From: Garcia nutans
Taxonomy: Eukaryota; Streptophyta; Magnoliopsida; Malpighiales; Euphorbiaceae
Direction: 5' to 3'
DNA length: 64,000 nucleotides
NCBI GenBank assembly: GCA_947685225.1
Contig: CANTUV010000024.1
Coordinates: 51,674,001 to 51,738,000 of the forward strand
Shown here: one piece after another, positions 45,310 to 56,157 of the stretch
Layout of the letters: every line of letters starts with the position of its first letter
Numbering within the stretch: position 1 is the first letter of the stretch
The notes under the pieces: generated by a model
What the model saw: the letters and a program-made list of their open reading frames with translations, nothing else
What the model was told of the DNA's origin: nothing
Databases searched by the model: none
Position numbers and translations under genes: made by a program

Positions 45310-47826
45310 TGTAACACCCCCACATCCAATGCACACACACTACAACTACAACCATGTAGCATAAGTGCACCAAACATAGGGATGCTACGGTTTTCTTCAA
45401 CATTCAAAACATTTAAATAGATACAATATTATTATCATTATATAATATAGAAAGGTAGATCATTTACTTTTAAAATAAAACACATTAGATATATATATAT
45501 ATATACATACATATAGTTATTTCACAGCGGAAGTCATAAAATATTTACATATTTGAAAACACTTAATTCCATATTTACAAATATACAAATATGTACCTTT
45601 AATCAATACTTTACAAAATATAAAAAAAATTATACATGATTGGCAAATCTCCTTTGATCTTTAAGTCTCCAAAATCAACTCTTCAATGTCTACCCTCACT
45701 CGGTCTCGAAGAGCTCTCGGGTTCGATTCTAACAGTTCTATCACCTGCGCGATTAAACACTATCGCGCTAAGCCAAGGGCTTAGTAAGATAAAACATGCT
45801 AATGATATGACTTCATGCAATGCAATGTCATTTCTCAAACCATAATATATATGTAACATCATATATGCAAAATTAACAATATACTTTCACATTACATATC
45901 ACATTTTATTATCTTTTCATATACCTCATTAGTATTCATTTAATCATCAATACAAAGCAAAACAAACATCATTCATGACTCACATTAACCATAGACAAGC
46001 ATGGGCCCAAGACACACTAATATGCCATTCAATTTTCAGAGTTAATGTTTTGGTTCTATCATCACATTTATCAATATCAATATCATAGACCCAACTAGGC
46101 TTCAAGGATTAAGTTCAACCAAGCTTCAAGGGGAGCAAAGCATGCTAAGCTTCTACCCAACTTGGCTTCAAGAACTAACCCAACCTAGCTTCAAGGGTGG
46201 TAACATCTCAATTAGGCTTCAAGGATTCAATCCAACCTAACTTCAAGAGATTGTTACACTTATTAGGCATGCCACCAACAACCAACTCTGAAAATGGAAT
46301 AACACATTAGCCACACAATTCATTTATTATTCAATTATCATTTCCATTTCCAATTATCATCAACATTTAGGCATACATGCCTTCTTTCTCTCAATATCAT
46401 CATCATAGCCAATAACAATGGCTTTGTATCACATTTCACATTTCAATTCATATTATGCATAAAGCATCATTGATATCACATCTTTGATATAACATTTCAA
46501 GGTACATTACTCATAAAACACATTACCTTTCACAATGCATAACATAACCTTGTTTAAATCTCAACAATGCAATTAGGGCAAAGAACAACTTATATGATTC
46601 ATAGCTTTAGGATCTTCCATATGCATTTGATTAGTTCATTCATTGATTCAAGTGTGTTTAAAGTGTTTTAGGGTTAGGTTTAAGAACCAACCCACCTTTG
46701 AAGAACCAAAACAATGCAAAAAGAACAAAGAAACAAAACCCTAACCAACTCATTTGATGGACACGGGCAGCACACATGAGGGACACGGCCAGGCTTGTGG
46801 CCGTGTCTCTCAATTCAACTTTGGCAGTAGCAAACACGGCTTAGGGACACGGCCGTGTCTCTTCAACCAAAACTCACAGTAGCTCACACGGCTTGGGAAC
46901 ACGGCTGTGTCACCCAAAAATTAATCCAACACCTTCAAAATTTCATGTCTTGGCCGTGTTTCCCATAGCTTTTTGGCCGTGTCACCCAAACCAAACCCTA
47001 ACCATCTTCAACCTTCTTTCAATTGCACTCAATCACAATATACACCATACAACATGTTTCAAATGAACATAAACAATGTTCTAAACACATATTCATCATA
47101 AGAATCACCTCATAACACATTAATATTACACTTAAACACAAATCATCTCAAAACCCTAAAATCACCATCTTTCAAAATCAACATCCACCACTTCCAACAA
47201 CAATACCTATTTAAACTCTTAACTTAAAACCAATTCAACACTTGAGAACACAACACAAACATATCTAATCATCAAACCAACAAATCACAAATCACCCTAA
47301 TCATAACTTCAACACTACTACAAAATAAGTAAAGGAAACAAAAGAATACTTACTTAAAGTAAAGAAATTCCACAAATCTTCAACTTGATTCTTCAATTCT
47401 CCCTTCAATCTTGATCTTACTATCAAGAACACTTCTCCTTCCCTTTTGCTAATGGAGAGCCGGCCACTACCATCAAGAGGAAGAGAAAATGATCAAGAAT
47501 CACAAAGTCAAACTTCATTAAATACCCATCCAAAGGAAAATTACTATAATGCCCTCATACATATCTTAATTCTCTTTGTTATCTCTTGCCCACTTTGGTA
47601 ATTCCACATGCCCTTAAAAATATCTCCTCTTGCCTTGACCAACTCTTTTGACCAATGTATATGTTATATATATCACAATATACACAACATATAAACTTGT
47701 CTCTAAACCCTAAATTCTTTCCCAAAACACTTATACTTTTCTTTTCTCAATTTAGACCAACAATACAACAACAACAACAACAACAACAACAAGCAAAACT
47801 TCTAGGGCATAAATGAGGATATTACA
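45310..47826 (-). repeat. 3' LTR of intact Tekay element
   Basis: TGTAATATCC to GGGTGTTACA on the minus strand. It has TATA near 47664-47672, a GTAAGT donor-like site near 47353-47348, GGCC-type inverted words at 46758-46985, paired hairpins at 45748-45784, and an AAC run at 47767-47792. Confidence 0.95.
45748..45784 (-). promoter_or_regulatory. Paired hairpins, intact Tekay 3' LTR
   Basis: On the minus strand CTAAGCC (45784-45778), loop CTT, GGCTTAG (45774-45768), CGCGAT (45767-45762), loop, ATCGCG (45753-45748), then CAG|G (45747-45744). The 3-nt loop of stem 1 differs from the other copies while the stem does not. Confidence 0.7.
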
Positions 47827-47840
47827 ATTCTCCCCCTCTA
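47827..47840 (-). promoter_or_regulatory. Polypurine tract of intact Tekay element
   Basis: On the minus strand TAGAGGGGGAGAAT directly precedes the 3' LTR start TGTAATATCC. The degenerate element has TAAGGGGGAGAGAAT at 34469-34483. Confidence 0.85.
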
Positions 47841-47872
47841 AAAAGAAATTTCGTCCTCGAAATTACCTGATA

Positions 47873-50800
47873 TCAAGTCTGAAACAACTGAGGATATTGC
47901 TCTCGCATGGTTTGTTCACTTTCCCAAGTTGCTTCTTCTTTTCCGTGGTTCTTCCATAGAACCTTCACCAATGGCACTCTCTTGTTTCTCAACTCTTTCA
48001 CATCATATGCTAAGATAGCAACTGGTTCCTCTTCAAATGTCAAGTCTGGGCTCACTTCAATAGATTCAAATGGCAACACATGAGATGGATCTGACCTGTA
48101 CCTCCTCAACATAGATACATGGAACACATTATGAATACGATCCAACTCAGGTGGCAAAGCAAGCCGATAAGCCACTGGCCCAACTCTTTCTAACACTTCA
48201 TACGGTCCGATGAAACGAGGACTCAATTTTCCTTTTCGACCGAACCTCAAAATCTTCTTCCAAGGAGATACTTTCAAAAATACCTTATCCCCAACATCAA
48301 ACTGAATGTCTCTCCTCTTCAGATCTGCATAGGACTTCTGTCGGTCAGAAGCTGCTTTCAATCTGCCTCGAATCAACTTCACTTTCTCTTCAGTTTCTTG
48401 AATCAAATCAGGCCCAATCAATTTATCATCACCAAGCTCACTCCAACAAAGAGGTGTCCTACACCGTCTGCCATACAATGCCTCGAATGGGGCCATTCCG
48501 ATGCTGGATTGATGACTGTTGTTGTAAGCAAACTCCACAAGAGGTAAGAATCTATCCCAACTTCCAGAGAAATCGATGACACAGCTTCTCAACATATCCT
48601 CAACAATCTGTATCACCCTCTCAGACTGTCCATCCGTCTGTGGATGAAAAGCAGTACTGAAGTGTAGTCGAGAACCCAAAGCTCTGTGCAAACTCTTCCA
48701 AAATCTCGAAGTAAACCTGGGATCTCGATCAGACACTAAAGAAGTTGGAACACCATGCAATCTCACAATCTCATGGATATACAGCTCAGCTAACCTCTCC
48801 AAAGAATAATCCATCCGAACTGGGAGGAAATGAGCTGTCTTAGTCAATCTATCCACAATCACCCATATGGCATCATGTTTCTTTTGTGTCAAAGGCAACC
48901 CAGACACAAAGTCCATTGTCACTCTTTCCCACTTCCACTCTGGCACTGACAACGGTTGAAGCAACCCAGTGGGAACTTGATGCTCTGCTTTAACCTTCTG
49001 ACAAGTGAGACATTTTGATACAAACTCAGCAATGTCTCTCTTCAACCCAATCCACCAATAATGCTGTCTCAAATCATGATACATCTTGGTGTTGCCCGGA
49101 TGCATAGAAAACATCGACTGATGTGCCTCTTCCAAAATGACCCTCTTCAAATCAGCATTATCGGGTACACACAATCTGTTCTTGAACCATAGGCTCCCAT
49201 CATTCCTCACAACAAAATCTCTAGTCTCTCTACTCTGACAATCTACAACAATCTTCTGAATCTTCTTATCAGCTAACTGAGCCTCTTTGATCTGATTCAA
49301 CAAAACAGGCTTCAATTGCAACTGTGCCAATAATGCACCATCATCACAAAGTACAAAACTGGCACGCAAAGCTCTCAACTCAACAAGCAACGAGAGCGAG
49401 TAAACTGTTAAACCAGCTAAAGACTTCCGACTTAAGGCATCAGCAACCACATTTGCTTTACCTGGATGATAATCAATCAAGCAGTCGTAGTCTTTAATCA
49501 ATTCTAACCATCTCCTCTGCCGAAGGTTGAGCTCCTTCTGAACACCCAAATACTTCAAACTTTTGTGATCAGTGTAAATGAAACATTTCTCCCCAAACAG
49601 ATAATGGCGCCAAATCTTTAATGCAAACACAATGGCTGCCAATTCCAAATCATGGGTGGGGTAGTTAAGCTCATGCGGTTTCAACTGTCGAGATGCATAA
49701 GCTATAACTTTCCCTTCCTGCATCAACACACATCCCAAACCACTATGTGACGCATCACTGTAGATCACATATGGTTTGCCTTCTACAGGTAAAGTAAGAA
49801 CAGGCGCTTGAGTCAACAAATCTCTCAACTGTTCAAAGCTAGCCTGACACTGATCTGTCCACACAAACTTCACTCCCTTACGAAGCAATCTGGTGAGTGG
49901 AGTAGCTATCAAAGAAAACCCTTTCACAAACCGCCGGTAATAGCCTGCCAAACCCAGAAAACTTCTAACCTCTGTCACAGACTTGGGTGGACTCCAATTC
50001 AAAATGGCTTCAACTTTACTCGGATCAACTCTGATGCCTTCTGCTGAAACAATATGTCCAAGAAAAGCTACTTGATCCAACCAGAACTCACACTTCGACA
50101 ATTTGGCAAATAATTGCTTCTCTCTCAAAATCTGCAACACAATCCGCAGATGCATATCATGTTCCTCTTCATTCCTTGAATACACCAGAATATCATCGAT
50201 GAAAACCACAACAAACTGATCCAAATAGGGCCTAAACACCCTATTCATCAAATCCATGAAAGCTGCAGGTGCATTCGTCAGACCAAAAGGCATAACTAAA
50301 AATTCATAATGCCCATACCTGGTCCGAAATGCAGTCTTTGGAACATCTTCAGCTCTGACTCTCAGCTGATGGTACCCCGATCTCAGATCAATCTTAGAGA
50401 ATACTGACGCTCCCTTCAACTGATCAAAGAGATCATCGATTCTAGGCAAAGGATACTTATTTTTAATGGTCACCTTGTTCAATTGCCTATAGTCGATACA
50501 TAACCTCATGGTACCATCTTTCTTCTTCACAAACAGCACTGGAGCTCCCCAAGGAGAAACACTGGGGCGAATGAATCCCTTATCCAACAGCTCCTGTAAT
50601 TGCACTTTCAACTCCCTCAATTCTGCTGGTGCCATTCTGTAAGGAGTAATCGAGATAGGAGTGGTACCATGCAACAATTCAATACCAAACTCCACCTCTC
50701 TCTCAGGCGGCAATCCTGGCAACTCCTCAGGAAAAACATCAGGGAACTCTGCAACTGTGGCAATGCTATCAATAGGAGAACCCTTCACTCTAGTATCTAC

Positions 50801-52513
50801 CACATGAGCAAGATAAGCTTCACACCCCTTCCTAATCAACCTCCGGGCTGCAACAGCTGAAACAAATAAGGAGGCTAACTGTTCCTGCTCATTAGATACT
50901 ATCACCTCTCTACCATCACCGGTTCTCAAAGAAACAATTTTCTTTTTACAATCCACCACAGCTCCATGTCGAGATAGCCAATCCATGCCTAAAATCACAT
51001 CATATTCCTTAAATGGCATCTCAATCAAATCTCCAAGGAACTCCTCACCCTGCACCCTCACTGCACTATCCCGATGCACTTTACTCACAATCACACTATG
51101 CCCTAACGGATTTGTCACCAAAACATCAAATCCTAGGGACTCAGCATGCACATCAAACACAGGCAATACAGATGCACTAATATAAGAATGGGTGGAGCCC
51201 GGATCAATCAAAGCAAGTACTGCAGTATCAAATAAAGAAAAAGTACCAGCTATGACCGCCGATGCATCCGGCTGTCTCTGCATAACATACATCCTCTGGG
51301 AAGAACCAACCTCCTCAGGTCTAGTCTCCCTGGATGCAGCACCACCTCTAGAACTGAACCCTGCTCTACCACCTCGGCTGGCACCTCTGCCTCCCCTCAC
51401 ATTGGCTCGAGAAGCGGCAGAATCAACTGACATCTGCCTCTGCCTCTCAGGGCAATCTCTCACAAAGTGATCCGGAGACCCACACCTGAAACATACCCCA
51501 GCAACACCAGCTTTCCAACATGGACCACCATGGGGCCTCCCACAATGGATGCAAATAGGTAAGGTGGATCTCTGAATCATAGGGGTTGGAGCACTTGCCA
51601 CTGAAGCTGCAGGTCTGAATCTTTGTCTCTGGAACTGCACTGATCTACCTGCTGGTCTCTGGCTCCTAATACTCCGAGGAACAAAACTTCCTCTACCCCT
51701 CTTCACTGAAGAAGACCCTGCCTCAAACTGGGGCCTTCTCACCCTAACCTCATCCTCTGAAGCAGCTGCAATCACTTGAGCCCTTTCTACATCTCGAGCT
51801 GCTGCCACTAGCTGGGAGAAATCGTGATATCTAGACCCGGCCACTAAGCACATGATAGAGGGTCTCAATCCCTCCTGAAACCTCCGGCATCTATCTATCT
51901 CATCAGCAATAATGCCACCAGCATAATGACTCAATCTAATAAACTCAACCTCATATTCAGTAACAGTCTTGTTATCTTGCTTCAAGCTTAAGAACTCCAT
52001 CTTCTTCATATCCTTATACTCCCTTGGAGTATACTTCAACTCAAATTCTCTCAAGAAATCAGTGTAAGACTGTGTTGGAGGATCATCCATAGAATGGGGC
52101 ACCGTCTTCCACCAATCGTAGGCATCCTTCTGTAGCAAAGATCTTGCATAGTCAAACTTTTCCTCTGAGGTGGCTTGCAACTGAACAAATACTCTCTGAA
52201 CTCTGTCAAGCCACTGTTCTGCCACAGCTGGATCAACTGTGCCTAAGAAATCCTCCGCTCCATATTTCCTTAGTTTATCATAATGCCTTACTGGTACTGA
52301 AGGCTGAGGGGGTGGTGGCTGTGGTTGCACAGGTGCTTGTCTCATAGCTTCCATCATATGCACAAACCAAGCTGGTGGAACCTCCTCACCAGTTGGTCTC
52401 CCCGACACCGAAGCAGGTGCCTCCCCAGCACTCTCAACTCTAACTCCCACATCAGGAGCAACACTCTCCTCACTACCCTCAGCTGACTGTCTCAAATGAG
52501 GATCCATCAACAC
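47873..52513 (-). CDS. Tekay chromovirus gag-pol polyprotein, intact
   Basis: 1546 residues. It codes all functions for reverse transcription and integration. Order: gag domain about 95-245; knuckle-like CIHCGRPHGGPC (321-332) and classical CCHC CFRCGSPDHFVRDC (341-354); protease with DPGS (Asp437); RT about 620-800 with FIDD (771-774); RNase H with Asp920, Glu957, Asp982, Asp1025; integrase zinc site His1131, His1138, Cys1168, Cys1171; core Asp1201, Asp1262, Glu1298 (35 residues between the last two); GPY/F module (FIGPYEVLERVGPVAYRL, about 1434-1451); C-terminal chromodomain about 1495-1544 (LRNKRVPLVKVLWKNHGKEEATW), expected to steer integration to marked chromatin. No stop or shift. Met1 and Met3 are both possible starts; Met3 lines up with the related gag at 7326. 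The promoter is in the 5' LTR. Confidence 0.97.
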   Translation of the reverse strand: MLMDPHLRQSAEGSEESVAPDVGVRVESAGEAPASVSGRPTGEEVPPAWFVHMMEAMRQAPVQPQPPPPQPSVPVRHYDKLRKYGAEDFLGTVDPAVAEQWLDRVQRVFVQLQATSEEKFDYARSLLQKDAYDWWKTVPHSMDDPPTQSYTDFLREFELKYTPREYKDMKKMEFLSLKQDNKTVTEYEVEFIRLSHYAGGIIADEIDRCRRFQEGLRPSIMCLVAGSRYHDFSQLVAAARDVERAQVIAAASEDEVRVRRPQFEAGSSSVKRGRGSFVPRSIRSQRPAGRSVQFQRQRFRPAASVASAPTPMIQRSTLPICIHCGRPHGGPCWKAGVAGVCFRCGSPDHFVRDCPERQRQMSVDSAASRANVRGGRGASRGGRAGFSSRGGAASRETRPEEVGSSQRMYVMQRQPDASAVIAGTFSLFDTAVLALIDPGSTHSYISASVLPVFDVHAESLGFDVLVTNPLGHSVIVSKVHRDSAVRVQGEEFLGDLIEMPFKEYDVILGMDWLSRHGAVVDCKKKIVSLRTGDGREVIVSNEQEQLASLFVSAVAARRLIRKGCEAYLAHVVDTRVKGSPIDSIATVAEFPDVFPEELPGLPPEREVEFGIELLHGTTPISITPYRMAPAELRELKVQLQELLDKGFIRPSVSPWGAPVLFVKKKDGTMRLCIDYRQLNKVTIKNKYPLPRIDDLFDQLKGASVFSKIDLRSGYHQLRVRAEDVPKTAFRTRYGHYEFLVMPFGLTNAPAAFMDLMNRVFRPYLDQFVVVFIDDILVYSRNEEEHDMHLRIVLQILREKQLFAKLSKCEFWLDQVAFLGHIVSAEGIRVDPSKVEAILNWSPPKSVTEVRSFLGLAGYYRRFVKGFSLIATPLTRLLRKGVKFVWTDQCQASFEQLRDLLTQAPVLTLPVEGKPYVIYSDASHSGLGCVLMQEGKVIAYASRQLKPHELNYPTHDLELAAIVFALKIWRHYLFGEKCFIYTDHKSLKYLGVQKELNLRQRRWLELIKDYDCLIDYHPGKANVVADALSRKSLAGLTVYSLSLLVELRALRASFVLCDDGALLAQLQLKPVLLNQIKEAQLADKKIQKIVVDCQSRETRDFVVRNDGSLWFKNRLCVPDNADLKRVILEEAHQSMFSMHPGNTKMYHDLRQHYWWIGLKRDIAEFVSKCLTCQKVKAEHQVPTGLLQPLSVPEWKWERVTMDFVSGLPLTQKKHDAIWVIVDRLTKTAHFLPVRMDYSLERLAELYIHEIVRLHGVPTSLVSDRDPRFTSRFWKSLHRALGSRLHFSTAFHPQTDGQSERVIQIVEDMLRSCVIDFSGSWDRFLPLVEFAYNNSHQSSIGMAPFEALYGRRCRTPLCWSELGDDKLIGPDLIQETEEKVKLIRGRLKAASDRQKSYADLKRRDIQFDVGDKVFLKVSPWKKILRFGRKGKLSPRFIGPYEVLERVGPVAYRLALPPELDRIHNVFHVSMLRRYRSDPSHVLPFESIEVSPDLTFEEEPVAILAYDVKELRNKRVPLVKVLWKNHGKEEATWESEQTMREQYPQLFQT

Positions 52514-52633
52514 CTAACACTGCAAACACAACAGGACACACCTTATTAAAGATCAAAGATTGCCAATCCCAAACATGTATTTTCTTTCAAAAACTCACTT
52601 TTTAATTCAAAATATTCTTTTTATAACATTTTA

Positions 52634-52670
52634 CCTAGGTTGAGAATCTCAAACCTAGGCTCTGATACCA
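52634..52670 (-). promoter_or_regulatory. PBS and adjoining inverted repeat, intact Tekay element
   Basis: On the minus strand TGGTATCAGAGC (52670-52659) lies 7 nt after the LTR. It complements initiator tRNA-Met. The next 26 nt form a near-perfect inverted repeat with CCTAGG at both ends, the same as at 7174-7199. Confidence 0.88.
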
Positions 52671-52677
52671 AAACAAT

Positions 52678-55192
52678 TGTAACACCCCCACATCCAATGC
52701 ACACACACTACAACTACAACCATGTAGCATAAGTGCACCAAACATAGGGATGCTACGGTTTTCTTCAACATTCAAAACATTTAAATAGATACAATATTAT
52801 TATCATTATATAATATAGAAAGGTAGATCATTTACTTTTAAAATAAAACACATTAGATATATATATATATACATACATATAGTTATTTCACAGCGGAAGT
52901 CATAAAATATTTACATATTTGAAAACACTTAATTCCATATTTACAAATATACAAATATGTACCTTTAATCAATACTTTACAAAATATAAAAAAAATTATA
53001 CATGATTGGCAAATCTCCTTTGATCTTTAAGTCTCCAAAATCAACTCTTCAATGTCTACCCTCACTCGGTCTCGAAGAGCTCTCGGGTTCGATTCTAACA
53101 GTTCTATCACCTGCGCGATTAAACACTATCGCGCTAAGCCAAGGGCTTAGTAAGATAAAACATGCTAATGATATGACTTCATGCAATGCAATGTCATTTC
53201 TCAAACCATAATATATATGTAACATCATATATGCAAAATTAACAATATACTTTCACATTACATATCACATTTTATTATCTTTTCATATACCTCATTAGTA
53301 TTCATTTAATCATCAATACAAAGCAAAACAAACATCATTCATGACTCACATTAACCATAGACAAGCATGGGCCCAAGACACACTAATATGCCATTCAATT
53401 TTCAGAGTTAATGTTTTGGTTCTATCATCACATTTATCAATATCAATATCATAGACCCAACTAGGCTTCAAGGATTAAGTTCAACCAAGCTTCAAGGGGA
53501 GCAAAGCATGCTAAGCTTCTACCCAACTTGGCTTCAAGAACTAACCCAACCTAGCTTCAAGGGTGGTAACATCTCAATTAGGCTTCAAGGATTCAATCCA
53601 ACCTAACTTCAAGAGATTGTTACACTTATTAGGCATGCCACCAACAACCAACTCTGAAAATGGAATAACACATTAGCCACACAATTCATTTATTATTCAA
53701 TTATCATTTCCATTTCCAATTATCATCAACATTTAGGCATACATGCCTTCTTTCTCTCAATATCATCATCATAGCCAATAACAATGGCTTTGTATCACAT
53801 TTCACATTTCAATTCATATTATGCATAAAGCATCATTGATATCACATCTTTGATATAACATTTCAAGGTACATTACTCATAAAACACATTACCTTTCACA
53901 ATGCATAACATAACCTTGTTTAAATCTCAACAATGCAATTAGGGCAAAGAACAACTTATATGATTCATAGCTTTAGGATCTTCCATATGCATTTGATTAG
54001 TTCATTCATTGATTCAAGTGTGTTTAAAGTGTTTTAGGGTTAGGTTTAAGAACCAACCCACCTTTGAAGAACCAAAACAATGCAAAAAGAACAAAGAAAC
54101 AAAACCCTAACCAACTCATTTGATGGACACGGGCAGCACACATGAGGGACACGGCCAGGCTTGTGGCCGTGTCTCTCAATTCAACTTTGGCAGTAGCAAA
54201 CACGGCTTAGGGACACGGCCGTGTCTCTTCAACCAAAACTCACAGTAGCTCACACGGCTTGGGAACACGGCTGTGTCACCCAAAAATTAATCCAACACCT
54301 TCAAAATTTCATGTCTTGGCCGTGTTTCCCATAGCTTTTTGGCCGTGTCACCCAAACCAAACCCTAACCATCTTCAACCTTCTTTCAATTGCACTCAATC
54401 ACAATATACACCATACAACATGTTTCAAATGAACATAAACAATGTTCTAAACACATATTCATCATAAGAATCACCTCATAACACATTAATATTACACTTA
54501 AACACAAATCATCTCAAAACCCTAAAATCACCATCTTTCAAAATCAACATCCACCACTTCCAACAACAATACCTATTTAAACTCTTAACTTAAAACCAAT
54601 TCAACACTTGAGAACACAACACAAACATATCTAATCATCAAACCAACAAATCACAAATCACCCTAATCATAACTTCAACACTACTACAAAATAAGTAAAG
54701 GAAACAAAAGAATACTTACTTAAAGTAAAGAAATTCCACAAATCTTCAACTTGATTCTTCAATTCTCCCTTCAATCTTGATCTTACTATCAAGAACACTT
54801 CTCCTTCCCTTTTGCTAATGGAGAGCCGGCCACTACCATCAAGAGGAAGAGAAAATGATCAAGAATCACAAAGTCAAACTTCATTAAATACCCATCCAAA
54901 GGAAAATTACTATAATGCCCTCATACATATCTTAATTCTCTTTGTTATCTCTTGCCCACTTTGGTAATTCCACATGCCCTTAAAAATATCTCCTCTTGCC
55001 TTGACCAACTCTTTTGACCAATGTATATGTTATATATATCACAATATACACAACATATAAACTTGTCTCTAAACCCTAAATTCTTTCCCAAAACACTTAT
55101 ACTTTTCTTTTCTCAATTTAGACCAACAATACAACAACAACAACAACAACAACAACAAGCAAAACTTCTAGGGCATAAATGAGGATATTACA
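52678..55192 (-). repeat. 5' LTR of intact Tekay element
   Basis: 2515 bp, essentially the same as 45310-47826. TATA at 55038-55030, donor-like GTAAGT at 54719-54714, GGCC-type words at about 54125-54352, paired hairpins at 53150-53114 followed by CAG|G (53113-53110). Confidence 0.95.
53114..53150 (-). promoter_or_regulatory. Paired hairpins, intact Tekay 5' LTR
   Basis: Same sequence as 45748-45784. In this copy it would lie in the transcribed leader, about 1.6 kb after the donor-like site. Confidence 0.7.
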
Positions 55193-55197
55193 CTCCA

Positions 55198-56157
55198 AGA
55201 ACTCCAATTTCCCTCCTCTTCTCTTTTTAATTCATTCAGAAACACCATCCATGCCTTCCAACTCACACCACTTCACCTTGTTCCCCACTTTTTATTTGTT
55301 TAATATTTCTTTTGGCAAGCACAAGACCTTGTCCCCCACTTTGTCCCCCACTTCGTGTAGAAAAATTCAAATATTTTAGGTGTGACACGGCCAAGTCAAG
55401 AGTAGCTTGGCCGTGTCTCTTGTTTTCCTTTGGGACACGGCCAAGCCATATGGCCGTGTCCTTCACTGCCCTTTTTCTTTCTTTCTTTTTCTTTCTTTTC
55501 GTTTGGTCTCAAGGGGTGACATGACCAAGCTTGTGGCCGTGTCATGTGACACAGCCACTAGCTTGGCCGTGTCATGTGGGTGTGTCCACTACTGTCTCTT
55601 TTCTTTCCTTCTTTGCTTGCTCCCTTGTTCTTTGGCATGAAATGGGACATGGCTAAGCTTGCTGGCCATGTCATGTGACATGCCCAGTGGCTTGGCCGTG
55701 TCATTGAGTGTGTCCACCTCTGCTTGCTTCTTTTCCTTCTCTTTTTTGGCTTAAGATGGGACATGGCCAAGTTTGCTGGCTGTGTCATGTGACACGGCCA
55801 GTGGCTTGGTCGTGTCTCTTGGGTGTGTCTCTTCCTACTTCTTCATTTTTGCTCTTTCTTTGCTTTGTTCTTTGTTTTGTTCCTTGGATGAGACACGGCT
55901 GGTGGCTTGGCCATGTCTCTTGGCCGTGTCAAGCTCTGCCATCTTCATTCTTTGAGGGACACGGCCAAGCTTGATTTGGCTTGGCCATGTCTTGCTTGGT
56001 TCATGCTTTTCCTGCACTGTTTTGATCTTCCAAGGGTGTTTTTGCACCTAAACCTAAAAACAACACTTTAAACACACTTAAAACAAAAATCAATCAAAAC
56101 ATTAACTAAAAACATATAAAAATCACACTAAAAACTAGTACAAAAATGATCTAAACA
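55198..56157 (-). repeat. Athila-type 3' LTR, inner part
   Basis: Continues 44125-45309 and matches 60255-61210. From 55385 to 56000 it is an array of ACACGGCCAAGC and TTGGCCGTGTC words set face to face, mixed with pyrimidine runs. The frames through it (55312-56047) are by-products of this array. Confidence 0.92.

Larger units (their letters stand above)
45310..55192 (-). mobile_element. Intact young Tekay-type chromovirus
   Basis: 9883 bp with target duplication CTCCA (45305-45309 and 55193-55197). 5' LTR 52678-55192 (2515 bp), PBS 52659-52670, gag-pol 52513-47873, polypurine tract 47827-47840, 3' LTR 45310-47826 (2517 bp). By eye the two LTRs differ only in the length of one AT run (45488-45506 and 52856-52872). 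One uninterrupted frame, complete motifs and near-identical LTRs make it the most recent insertion in the window. It is the only element here that looks able to move on its own. Confidence 0.97.

Noticed and set aside
49808..51470. Plus-strand frames opposite the intact Tekay gag-pol
   Set aside because: They are antisense shadows of a well-supported 1546-codon frame.
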